Shown here: piece after piece, positions 42,577 to 63,631 of the stretch
Numbering within the stretch: position 1 is the stretch's first letter
Layout of the letters: each line of letters starts with the position of its first letter
Assembly (NCBI RefSeq): GCF_020382885.2
Contig: NC_058504.1
Span: forward strand, 8,484,519 to 8,548,518
DNA length: 64,000 nucleotides
Source: Scatophagus argus
Lineage: Eukaryota; Chordata; Actinopteri; Scatophagidae
Direction: 5' to 3'
Notes under the pieces: model-generated
Seen by the model: only the letters and a program-made list of their open reading frames with translations
Database searches by the model: none
What the model was told of the DNA's origin: nothing
Translations under genes and position numbers: made by a program

Positions 42577-45500
42577 CTGACAGGCACACAGAAAGAGAGA
42601 AAGAGAGGATACAGACAGCTGGTTAGTGTTTTAGCTGGAAGGAAACACCGATTTAGGATATTCTTAGTTCACAAAGGCTTAGAGAAAGAAGCAGATAAGC
42701 GAGTAAGGAGATCAAAACTTTGAAAGAAGTGGAATGGGATCATCTCCGTCAGTGTAGTGTAGATTAGAGGAAAGGGTCAGTAAATATTCCAAAGACACAA
42801 AGTGGTCATTACTTATTATTCCAGATGAACATTAATTTCTGGCAGAATAAGCACAGAAAATTCTTAAAGGAGGAGCTCAACAAACTGGGAAACATGGAAG
42901 ATGCTAAGTCAAATGAGAGTCAGATGAGAACCTACAGCTGGATAGCTTAGCTCAGCATAAAGCCTGGAAACGGGAGAGAAACATCTAGCCCGGCTCTCTC
43001 AGAAAGTTAACTCTGCCCAACAACATCTTGAGAGCTCTCTTATTTACACACGTGGTATTAATCATGTCATCAAACTCTCAAATGAGCATGTTTTCCAGAA
43101 TGTCAAACTATTCCTTTACGAATACAATCAGGTAGCCAGCAGCACTAAATACTACATGGAAACACCAACACAACACATGATTTCCAGAATTAGTCAAAGG
43201 CAGCAAGGCAAAAAGGCAAAAAGCAATGTGCCAACTGTACTCTGTATAGCACAAAGCTCAAAATGAGGGAATGTTAACTAGAAAGACTCGTAGCCGGTGG
43301 CCGCGTTTCTCTTTCTCCCGATGAAATAGGCCAGCAGAACGATAAGAATGAGAACAACCAGGGCAACTCCGACAGCTATGGGAACAAGGTAGCTCTCTGC
43401 ATCAGCCTGGCATTCCTCAGCTAGATGAGAGTGAAAAGAGCAGAGAAGTGAATGCCTTATAGGCTGAGCAGAAGAATTAAAATAAAAAAAAAAGACTCAT
43501 GGTTAATGCATGAATGCCTAAGAAGAAAGAAGTAGCTTAAGCATATAAATTATGACAGCAACATTTTCACAAAGGAATAAACATTTACTCAAAGTGTCCA
43601 GGCCAGCAACACATTTTTATTTCCATAAATCCTAAAATACTAAAAAGCTCCACTTCAGTTTGACAATCCAGTTTATCACAGCTAAGAGCATGAGAGAATG
43701 GAGATCAGAAGTCATTTATATCCACATAAAACACATGAACTGATCTTAAACAAGATGGTCTTGCAGCACTAATTCCCTTTGCAAACCTTTGAAACTGTGT
43801 GTGCCATGTTCTCAACTAGTGAGGGGAAATTACATAATGAGGCGCCTCTTCCCAAGTTACCCAAATAAGGTATCTTAACAAGTATTAGTGAGTTACTGAA
43901 AGCAAATAACAAACAAACAAACAAACAAAACCAGTTAAAATTTAGCAAGGCACAATGGTCATCATGATGGATCTTGGGAAAACATAAACATTTATACAAG
44001 TGCTGCAAAACCATCTTTATAATTAAGGCAACTGAGTTGGTACAAAGCTGAGTTACACATGACATGCAAAAATCACAACCAAAATCAAAGCCAATACTTG
44101 ATTTCTAGTTACTATTCATACACATGTACAACATCCTGGGAAAGCAAGTGTGACAAACAACTGTTAACAACTGAAAATGTAAATATTTCTACTCATTCTC
44201 ATATTCAATGTAATTTACTGCCTACATCGCTCCATTCCTGAAGAGCTGGAGTAAAGCTAACAATACACAGCTACTACCATGTGTCACATTGGCTTTCTAT
44301 CATAGAAATACATATTCTGGGCCTTGCCTCCATCCCTGCAACCTGCGCTAATTCCCTGACTTACAAGCTTGTGAAAATTTACTTTCAACTTCTTACTATG
44401 AGCAACGGGGTCCTCTATGAAAACACTTTTCCTGCAAATTTTGTCATTGCATGAGATTATATCCCGTACTTTGGTGGTTTTAGCAGTTTTTGAATGAAAA
44501 TGAGAGGAACCGCACCCAAAAGGTCCAATGACTTGTTTGTGATAAACTCTTTGAACTTTTAAAAATATAGTTTGACCTATTGGGAAACGCGCTGCTTTCA
44601 TGCCGAGAGTTAGATGAGAAGATGGTAATCACTGCGTGGTGAAGATGAAGGCAGCAGCCAGGAGACGTTAACTCAAGTTTCTCATAAAGTCTGAAATCTT
44701 GGCAAAACAACTAAGCAGACTTGTTTGCTTTGGACAATCAGGATAGCTCTTCCCCATTTTCACTCTTCGTTTTAACAGTTTCTTTGCTGCCTTATATTTA
44801 ACAGACAGATAAGAGAGTGTCAATCTTCTTATTTAACTCTCAGCAGGAAAGTGAATAAGCCTATTTCACTAAATGTCTTAAAGTCTTAATGAATAATACC
44901 CTGGTACATTTTTCACAAACCTTATCTTTGATTGTTGCTTGGTCAGTCGTGAATATTCAATATTATGGAGAATATGAAAGAGTTTCTGGGAGCTTTAATG
45001 TCCCCTGATGCAGCTGCAGCTCTCAGAACTGAGGCCAAGCCCAGGCTGATACACAGGAGAGATCGTGTGACGACAGTCTCAACATAATGCAAACATGTAA
45101 AGAGTGCCTTAGTGCATTTATATGTACATATACTAGTTTAAAAACTGTTTGTGCTAAATGCGAATATCTACACAACAAATTTCTCCCTTTTCTAAATCTA
45201 ATGCCATAATGTACTACATGGGGAAAAAACAGTTGACTCTTCTTTCAGATTTGATTTCTGACTGGAGCATGTGCAAATATAAAAGACATTTGACATGGTG
45301 CAGCAGGAAAAGCACAGGTGAAATTAATAACACTAATGTTGGCTCCATCCAATGTAGCTGGCGGCTCCAGGGCCTTTACACTGAAGTGTCATCATTAGTA
45401 TCATTACTTCCTCCTGGAACTTTTACAACTTGACTTATGTCGAAATGTCTTCCATGAAAAAGGTCAATTAATGTTTAACCAATAAGTGCTGTGACCATGT

Positions 45501-48500
45501 TCACATTGCAGTTCAAAGTGACCCAATTCTGATATTTCTCAAATCTGATCTTTCTGACTTGACTGTTCACCATCATCTTTGTATGTAAACAGATCTGTAC
45601 CATGACCTCACATTTACAACAGGCATGCTGCTGAACAGCAGAACATGTCACTGGCACCGTAATCCGTCATTAATAAAGTAGTGGTGCAGGCATTAATTTC
45701 TCGAACCGGCTGTGTTGACAATCTGTCAGCTTTTCAAGCAAAGACGGCTTTGATTGAAGCATCTTGCCACATATCTATTAACTCTGCAATCTCCTTTCTC
45801 CCAGTAGTACTCCATATTTGTCTTTGTCCCCCATAGTGGACGGTTGATGACTAAAGATGAACAGTGATGTGAGCATGCTCAGTGGGAGGGAGAAGTGAAT
45901 TTTGATCTGACCATTCACACAGGAATCAGATATATATCTGATTCAGGACTGCATATGAAATTAGCCCTAACCAGAATAGCAAAGATGTGATTCCATGTGA
46001 TTTGTGCTGATCACACTATCATGAAAAACCAACCAAAACAAACAAACAAACAACAATTTGGTCCACTTTTGCCTGCAGTGTGAACGCAGCCTTTGATGTG
46101 ACATTCTTAATATGAGCGGAGTCACATAATCAGCACAAACGTTCCAATGTTTCTCCTGCTCTACAGGGGCAAACATGGACTAAAGCATTTCTTCTAACAT
46201 TTTTCAAATGGAATAGACCTTCATCCTTGTTAATGAATTTCTGGGATCAGAGAAAGAAAGCTGGTTGACCATCTTCATTTGATTTGTGAAGGACATTAGC
46301 ATTCTTATGTCTCGATGTGTATAATTATTGGGATGCAAAGTCAAACCATAAAGGATGTAAAAACTAAGAAGTGCACAAAAATTAAACAATGACAAAAGAA
46401 AATAAAAAGAGAACGTCTATAAAGCAAGTGGAGGATCCTTCAACAACAAACTTAAACCGTCACACATCTCGTTCTAATGTGTGTGACAAATCAATGTGCA
46501 GGGGCTTTTGTTGTGATTATAATTACTTCAATTATTTCATTTACTAATTAAAAAAGGTAGGGTGGATCTTGCACTTGCTCATTAACAAAAGAAGGAAAGA
46601 AAAAAAAAATCCAGCAAATAACAACAACAATGAAAAGCACAAACACTGGGGGGGTAGACAAGTTTGGTCCTTGAGAAAAACACAACAACTTTTCAAGGAT
46701 TTTACTCTTCTTGTTGTAGCATCGTTCAAAAATGCTCTTTGTGCGATTCATGTCTCAGAATGATCATTACCTAAATACCAACAGATAGCAAATTATTTTT
46801 TTCACAGCAGTCGTGTAATAAAACTGCATCTTATGTTTTCCCAGCTGAGACATCAGTTTAGATTTTGACTCTCGAATTTTAAATGTATTTGCCAATTAAA
46901 GAAGAAACCCAAGGACCACGCTTGGGAACCCTGTGCTATTTCAGGATCGATTGTAAACTAGATTTAAAGGGTCTGATATCCAACATAAGTCTTTCTTCGA
47001 CCAATCACATAAGCAATAACTACAATGACAATCAAGCCAGCCAGAGCAGCGCCAACAATGACTGGGATTAAGATGCTGATGTCATCCAATGAACATTCAT
47101 GGGCTGCAGATAAAAAGAGAGTCAGTCAACAGGTGCAACAATTACTTTCTTATTAACAGACAAGACTGAGGCAGCAGGACAGCACTGTCTAACCATGCCA
47201 AAATACTTAAAATACTCAAAATGACTTTATGATACTTTCTCCATGTTACAGTAGTCAAATAACATTTGACTGAACATCTTTGGCATGCCAGATAGTATTT
47301 AACATTAACCAGACTTCCTTTTCAAGAAGGAGCCTAGAGTGGACTTGATTTGAAATGCTATTGTCTCCTTTAAGGATTTAAAGCAGTGTCTCCAAAAGTG
47401 AAAGTGAGGGGTCCACAAAATGATGTCCTTTTTTCTTGTGAGACACTGGATATTTTCACCTCTTCAGGCTTCTACAAATCCTTCAAAACTGCTGGTGTTA
47501 TGGCTGCACAAGCCAAAAAAGGTCGAGAACCACCACTTCCAAGTGTGTATAATCAAATGCTTTGCTGTGGTTGCAGATGAAGTATAACAGCAATAGCTAT
47601 TGCTAAGGCTGAGTAGCAGCAGTTTTATTTTTTTTACTCAACAAAATCATGTCAGTGATACTGATCACAATAAAACTGTGCATTACAATACGCAGTGCAA
47701 GGATTTATATCAAGTGGTTTGCAAATTACTTTGACAATCGGCAGCAGAATCTACGTTAAGAGACATTAAAGATTAACCTACCTGTACTGAAATCACCCTT
47801 CTTGACTTCAAAGGGCTGTACTTGAAGGTTGAAGGTGTAGAGGGTGAGCAGGCTGGTGATGGTGTGGTTCTGCTCCTTGTTACACATGTAGGAGCTGTGG
47901 AGAGCCGCCTCCCACAGACTCAGGTTGGCGTTTGTCTCAGAAAACATCACACCTTCAAATAAACAGACATATTTAAAAAAAAGGCCTCCACATTAGCCTG
48001 CTTCTCAGTGTGGTGTCTGGTCTATGTGCATAGACGTGATTCTTCTAATTACCAGAGCCTGTCTTTCCGGTGACATTCAGAGCATGTAGGCGGAATTTTT
48101 TTGTGTCCTGTTAGATGAAAAGTACAAGTTCAGAAACAAAGAAAGAAAAAAATGACTTTATGATTTATTTATCAAATTACATTATATCATAGAAGTAGTC
48201 ATACTACAATATTGTCACAATAATAAATAAACGTTAAACTGCACCTTAGTGTCTCACACTGACTTGAGTCAAGTGTAACATTTGAATACCACAAACTCAT
48301 TAAAGTGCAAGAGAAAAGCCCAAAATTATTATAGAAAGGAAGAAGGAAAAAAAGAGAGGCCATGCCTAAACATGAGACCATTGTGTCTTATGTGATTTTT
48401 ACTGACAAACTGCATTTGATCATGTCCAGAATGTTATTAACTACAGCAGTCTAAGGGCCCTTTTAACACTGAGAAAATGTCAAAGTTTATCAAATGAATG

Positions 48501-51500
48501 TAACAACATATTATTGAGGACTTACACTGGTGAAAGTGAACATGATGGTCATTGTGTTAGACACCAACACCAGCTCACTGCTGTTGACACCACATGATCC
48601 AGAAACTGTAGTCCCATTGGGGTCAAAATTCATCTCCTGATATTTCTATGCCAGAAGGAGAAGGGAATCAAATAAGCAACAACTCTGGGAGATCATCTGT
48701 ATATCATCTGGAAGTGATAAACAAGATCACAACATTATAATTCCACTCATGAACATACGTTTGCTTGGCTGAGTCCAATCCGCAAGCCAAAGTTGGCTAA
48801 CAGACAGACAGTGCTGTTTTCATCAGGCTTGAGAGTGTACTTCCCAGTGGTGGGTGGGGGGAGGGTGGGGGCAGGAGTGGTGGTGGGAGGAGGAGCAGTG
48901 GAAGTAGTGTTTGTGACAGGAGCTGCAGTGGAAGGAGTGGTTGGAGGAGAGGTAGTTGCTGGTACATCAGCAGCACATGAGGTAACTGTATAGGGAAAAA
49001 AACAGAGTAGACAATCAATGTAAACATACAATACAAGAGGCAGAATGAGATGTGATGCTGTATCTGCACTTACTATTTTCACTCTTGCTGCCGTTATTGA
49101 CAAAAGCCTGTATGAGCACGTTCCACAGTGTCTGATTGACCACATCAGCTTTGATCATGTCATTACTCTTGCATGAGTAGCAGGTGTCCATGTCTACATC
49201 GGTAATGTGTGGCTTTACGGTAACAGTTTCGGTGTCTAAAAGAAATTCAAAAACACATCAGCACCACTACAAATCCTTTCATCCATATGTGTACTTTTTG
49301 TTTGCAGTGTAGAAGTTACCGTTTGATACAGAATCAGGGAAGAGGGTTGAGTCACTGAGGTTGTAGGAAAAGGTTATGGTGTCCGCCTGGTAAGTTTTTT
49401 CACTGACAGTGAAGTTAATGCTCCAGGAGTGTCCTTCTCCAAAATTAAGCTTCAATACTGAGCTTGTGGCAAAACACTCACTTCCACTTGTTGTGACATC
49501 ATGGGGCAGCTGAAATTCAACTGTTGTATTCTATGAGAGAGCATAGTGTACCCTTATTTAACATGGTTATAAAAACTGGATGTTAAATTCTCAACTAAAT
49601 TCAACACACTGTTGATTGTAAGCATATGTCAAACTAGCTAGCAGTTTCTCATCACCTACATTTCCTTGGTAAACATGACACAAGCTTAAGTTATAATAGA
49701 CCTGGGTATAACAGAAAGATCCCTAACATTTAGAAAGAATAAAAAATAAATATGAAAATAGTTCATACAAATAGATATGTTTCTGTGAGCCACTTTCTAT
49801 AGCACAGTAACCCTGCACACTAACTTGTAAAAATATGAGACACGACAACGACAGGATATGCACCAGGAAAACTAACTAATGGAAATGCTGAATAGCACAA
49901 ATCCATTTGCTTTGTAGTGACTTCCCTCATTTCCCTTTCCATGACTTTTGCTGCCACAAGAGTTTGATTATCATGCAGTTGAGGCAGCCTGATAACAGTG
50001 GAGCCGGTCTACATTATTGGAAGAGTAATTTCATAAGGATTCCATGTAAACTCATGTACAAAATATACCAAACACAATTAGTCATGGTAGAACATCTTGT
50101 GGTAAGTGTGGATGAGACCAGACACGCACCTTATCACCGGTTACTTCATATGACACAGAGAAGTTGACCATCAGATTGGCATAGAGGCATAACTTGTCAT
50201 CTTGGCCTTTGATATTAACCTCAGTGCCATGTGACTGCTGGAATGCTGAAAAGAAAAAGGAGAATTACTCTCACAAAATTTCTTCTGTACGCAAGAATCA
50301 CAAGTTGACCTGTCAACAGTCGTGGCCTAGAGGTTGGAGAAGCGGCGTGTGATCGGAGGGTCACCGTTTCGATTTCCCCACCAGGAAAAATTTGGGTGTG
50401 GTGGAGTGATTAATGCGAAAAACGTCCCCACCCCTCCGTTAGCCAGCTGATGTGCAAGGCACTTAACCCCCAATATGCTCCCCCGGGCGCTTGATGCTGC
50501 CCACTGCTCCTGTGTGTGTTTCACTGCATGTAATTTGCCGGGTGTTGCATGTGTGTGTTCAACTAAGGACGGGTCAAATGCAGAAGACGAATTCAGTGTG
50601 TGTATGTAAAAATATATATACTGTCAATAAAGCTGATTCTTCTTCTAACAACAAAACTATGTTAAAAAAAAACTTATGGTACAGAAAATAACAGGACAGG
50701 CTTCACAAAACATTTTCAGTCAAACCTGCAGCAAAACCCCGTGCCTTTTCCTGTGGCTCTGTGTATAGTTTAACTGAAGAGAGGTCAATGTTTATCCAGG
50801 TTTACTATATTGTTTCACGGTATGAATAGTCATCAACCACAGTCCCCAAGTAACGCACTTAAAAAGCAGCTGACACGAACTAAAAATCACGTTTGCTTGC
50901 TATGAAAATATTTGATTTTTTTTTTAAACAAAACAAACAAGCAGAACATGAGATTCCGATCGGCATTGGGGACGAGCAAACTATAACGTTTGTTTTAAAA
51001 CTATTTAACGCTCACTTAATCACAGCGCTATTATCGATTACAAGACAGGTGGCTCCTCACTTATCTCTCCTCTGAAATAGCGATAGCCGTTTGCCTTTTA
51101 ATGTCCGTTACTTTAGTGCTATCCTCTATTCATCTTTGTATGTACCGCTGTGGCCGGACTAGTTAGCTCAACCACATAACATTAGCTTTACTGTAATTCG
51201 TAAAAAGTGTACCGTCACGTGCTGATTTACTGTAAACTGAAAAACGTCGTTAATGCTAACAAGTTAGCATTGTGTATATACGTTTTCTGCAGTAACAATT
51301 TTACTGTCGTAATAATGATGTGCGTGTGCCTAACATCGTTTAACACGACGTGACCCAGATAATCTTTAAGTTTCAATATCAAGTCAAATTTTAGCTTCAA
51401 AACAAGTGTTTTCCAACAAGTAGCATAATGGCTAAGTAAGCTAACGTTAGCTGGCCAACACATTACCGACTGGCAGTATAACGTTAAAGTTTAACCGTTA

Positions 51501-52000
51501 TGTTCAGGACATAGTTGGTTGTTATACGTTGGCATTAAAAAATAAATAGCAGTTGTGTTGGAAAATATAATTTCTTTAGCTAAACACGGCGACTTAGCGG
51601 CGATCCAGTCCGATGTTTTTGACGTAGGTAACAATTAGCAATAAAGCTAGCTTAATTAGCAAAACATCACGACTACACCTCTCACTAAATGAACAACCTA
51701 TTATGGTTTTGTTTCAATGCCTATGCAGTAAATTAAACCTTAAAGCACATCTATGCCTATAAATTAAATGCCACTTAAAAGTAAGCGATATTCTCAACAC
51801 GTCTTTTCAGAGCAGCATTTAGCCTGAGTCCAGAAGCACCAGGCCCGGATTGTCACACAAGTTTAATCACGTCACTTCGCAGAAACCGACAGCCTTTTTT
51901 TGGGGATCATTTTGCAACTAATTGATAAAGACTGATTAATGCAACAATACATACCGATTCCTAAAGTGAGGAATAGAACAAATGCAGGATAAAGGTACAT
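42434..52000 (-). CDS. lamp2: Lysosome-associated membrane glycoprotein 2 (LAMP2), 8 common exons plus 3 alternative last exons
   Basis: Common exons in order: 51955-52000, 50130-50245, 49320-49530, 49074-49235, 48759-48985, 48526-48645, 48053-48107, 47782-47952; then one of 46964-47103 (2B), 43278-43420 (2A) or 42434-42576 (2C). The product is 415 residues (2B) or 416 (2A, 2C); human is 410. A signal peptide ([16 protein letters not shown]) is followed by the first lumenal LAMP domain, a Thr/Pro-rich hinge (about 180-222, with repeated TTP/PPTT), and the second LAMP domain ([25 protein letters not shown]). Many Asn-X-Ser/Thr sites are present. LAMP2 coats the lysosomal membrane and acts in autophagosome fusion, and its 2A form acts in chaperone-mediated autophagy. 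All junction phases agree. LAMP1 is excluded by the three last exons and the synteny. Confidence 0.95.
43278..43420 (-). CDS. lamp2: LAMP2 alternative last exon, 2A type
   Basis: Acceptor tag at 43421-43423. It encodes [20 protein letters not shown], a membrane helix ([14 protein letters not shown]) and the tail [12 protein letters not shown]. The YFIG block and the aromatic-ending GY-x-x-F sorting motif match human LAMP2A (tail KHHHAGYEQF), the receptor for chaperone-mediated autophagy. Basic residues needed by the human receptor are kept as Arg/Lys rather than Lys/His. Confidence 0.9.
45499..46085. mobile_element. MITE-like nonautonomous DNA element with terminal inverted repeats
   Basis: The left end gttcacattgcagttcaaag (45499-45518) is the imperfect inverse of the right end, which reads cacttttgcctgcagtgtga up to 46083. 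Aligned, about 18 of 22 positions agree. Inside lies a perfect 22-bp palindrome at 45923-45944 (gaatcagata then tatatctgattc). There is no coding capacity. Similar end sequences are familiar to me from teleost genomes. It lies between the lamp2 2B and 2A exons. The superfamily cannot be told; target duplications were not clear. Confidence 0.6.
46964..47103 (-). CDS. lamp2: LAMP2 alternative last exon, 2B type
   Basis: Acceptor cag at 47104-47106. It encodes [20 protein letters not shown], a membrane helix ([12 protein letters not shown]) and the tail [11 protein letters not shown], almost the same as human LAMP2B (RRKSYAGYQTL). In mammals 2B predominates in heart and skeletal muscle and its loss causes Danon cardiomyopathy. 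It is the first alternative exon after common exon 8. Confidence 0.93.
50318..50648 (+). mobile_element. tRNA-derived SINE
   Basis: The 5' part has a polymerase III A-box-like tggcctagaggttgg (about 50323) and a degenerate B-box-like gtttcgatttcc (about 50367). A body with gcaaggcacttaaccccc follows, and the tail reads ctgtcaataaagctgattct then tcttct. The layout of tRNA head, body and LINE-like tail is that of a teleost SINE; I cannot name the family. It is inserted in lamp2 intron 1, opposite to the gene. Confidence 0.75.
50649..51954 (-). other. lamp2 intron 1, promoter-proximal part
   Basis: AT-rich intron sequence without recognisable genes or elements. Short gctaac/gttagc motifs recur but form no clear array. 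Confidence 0.5.
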
Positions 52001-53425
52001 GATCGCTGAACAGTCTGGAGTGCCAGCCACCGGAGAGAGGACGAAAGAAAACCCGACAGTGACGCTCACTCAGCAGTGTTTAGGATGTATCTGCACCTCC
52101 GCCGACTGTACCAGGAAATGTAAGTCATATGACAGGGACCAATGTGCCAAACCAGAAGAAGTGAGGACTACACTCTAACTTTAAATCTTTATCCCCAGTT
52201 TACAGAGTTAATCATTATATTGTATGCATTTTCAAAGCCCACGAGAATATTGAAGTTAACTGGCTTCAGACCACATATATTGACTAATAAGCTACTTCTA
52301 TACAAGACAGTGAAATGTTTGGGAATCAATGATTAATCAAAGAAAGCCCGATTGAAACAGCTATTTTAATCTCTAACAATGAATCTAACAGACTCATACA
52401 AACAAGGGCAAGTCTCGTCGATTTTCCTCATGTTGAGGCAATCCACTCCCAGTCATCCCACCCTTCAGCAAAGCCTGCAAGCCCCATAGGGAGACATAGA
52501 AAAAAAAGATATAATATATGTATGTGGGGGAAGATGATGAAACGGACTCTGCTGTTGTTGTGCTTTAGGAATACTTTCTAACGGTTAACAAAAACCTAAG
52601 AATGAATTGACTGTCAGATGAGAATCTTTTAAAATGTCACTTTTGTGAAGTATGTACAAAAACATACAAAGACAGAACAAACAAGAAACTTAAATGCATA
52701 TGCTTATAGGACTGAACTGTTTTAGCAGCTTGAATACAGCCTATAACGAAAGAAGTGCTCAGTTTTTTTTTTTTTTGGCACAAACTCTGCTTGAATGCTG
52801 TGTGTTCGTGGCTACATGGCCTAAAATGGTTAAACCTTGCTTCAGGATCATACACAGATATTTCCCAAATCATCAATTTCTTCTAGTCCAATAGTCCAAC
52901 ATTTGACACTGACTGAAGAAACAAGCATCAGTTTAATATTTTTTTTTTTTTTGGATCCTTATTCTCTCCAACGTGTTGTACATTTAGAGCATTGTTAGGT
53001 GTTGTCAGCATTTGCTTGGGATACTGAGTGAACAAAAACAAAAAAAAGTGACTTGATAACAAAGAGCATATTGATGCAAACTGGACAAAAAAAATCTAAG
53101 TTTGAAAATAAATATTTTTCCTCTCCATTAAAAAAAAAAAAAAGAGCAAATGGAACAACATCTGTGTGTCTTCTTTGTCTCTCATGCCCAACTCTCTCAG
53201 AGGCACTGAGAAATATGGACAATATTCTCTTTTCAATGGGCATGCAGTCCACAGGATCACAAGACCCCTGACAAAAATCCTGTGGAGCAGTATCCATTCA
53301 CTTGTCGGTCGCTGGGTTGAAGATGATAATGGTTAACATCCATTGGAGCAAAAGATTTAGAGACCGATCACCTCAGCCTGACTGGACCATCTGCATCTCT
53401 TTTTTCTTTGTCACATTTTCTTTCT
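52001..53425. other. lamp2 promoter and cul4b 3' flank
   Basis: The first 100 bases upstream of the lamp2 ATG should hold its leader and promoter. The rest is the cul4b 3' untranslated region and spacer with several poly-T/A runs (for example 52765-52776, 52941-52953, 53131-53143). I could not choose a poly(A) signal for cul4b. Confidence 0.45.
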
Positions 53426-62930
<9,505 letters not shown>

Positions 62931-63448
62931 GAAAAAACGGGAATACTAATTCTCAACAGCCAGTCTTCTGATCCGAAACTTCCAGGCTTGCCGGGTCGAT
63001 GGGCTAACGTTAAGTGTCCGAGAGCTGTTTTCTATCTTTAACACTGGAAGGTTTTACTTAAGTCCCTTATTCAGTATAAAACACACAATAAATTGCTAAC
63101 TACAGCTCCACTTCAATCCCAGCCTTGTCTCTTTCTTGTTATTGCTGGCAGAAGAAAAATGGTTGGCTATTGCTTCCTCTTTTTGCCTCGCTTGTCCGAC
63201 CGCGTTGTACAGTCGTTTACTGAGTAGTCAAGTAAAGCGACTGTTAAAGAGAATTATTTACAGGAGAAATCTAGCTACCACAAAAATAGGCTCACATGGT
63301 AGTAAAACAGACGCTGGTTAACAACAAAATTTTCGCTCATAAAAGCTAGTCGGTGACCCCACCGGAAGTACTTTGTACAAAAGTACTTTTTGCACAAGCG
63401 TGTTTTTTTTTATATCAACTACAATGTTGTACCTGTTATGGCCACAAG
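62931..63448 (-). promoter_or_regulatory. cul4b promoter region
   Basis: Lies between the cul4b start codon and a possible divergent exon. An ETS-type accggaagta is at about 63360-63369. A splice acceptor at 62918-62920, just inside the coding frame, shows that some transcripts probably join an upstream leader exon located here or beyond. Confidence 0.45.
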
Positions 63449-63631
63449 ATGGCGCCACGTCAACGCCAGGAACTTGGTGTTTTGGTGTCACAACAATATG
63501 GGAACAGATTGACTGAGGAAAGATTCAAAAGCATTGTGTCATCAAATATTTTGTCTGCTCCTTTCAATAAAAGGCTTCATAACGTTACTTTTTTTTTTAT
63601 ACAATCTATGCAATGTTCTGTTTTTTTCTGA
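63449..63631 (+). CDS. Possible first exon of an unrecognised gene divergent from cul4b
   Basis: An ATG in the context acaagATGGCGCC (a YY1-like promoter/leader motif) opens a 60-codon frame beginning MAPRQRQELGVLVSQQYGNR and LTEERFKSIV. The first 45 residues have a plausible, mixed composition; the end becomes T-rich and intron-like, so splicing out before 63590 is likely if the gene is real. In human the gene divergent from CUL4B is MCTS1, but this does not match MCTS1. I do not recognise the product. Confidence 0.3.
   Translation: MAPRQRQELGVLVSQQYGNRLTEERFKSIVSSNILSAPFNKRLHNVTFFFIQSMQCSVFF

Noticed and set aside
47386-47580. 64-codon plus-strand frame near lamp2 exon 2B
   Set aside because: No product recognised; the end (ggtcgagaaccaccact) looks like repeat debris, but too little remains to call an element.
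48793-48993. Val/Gly-rich plus-strand frame
   Set aside because: Antisense of the Thr/Pro hinge of lamp2 exon 5.
52001-52069. Longer lamp2 N-terminus starting at 52069
   Set aside because: That codon is GTG, and the ATG at 52000 starts a normal signal peptide.
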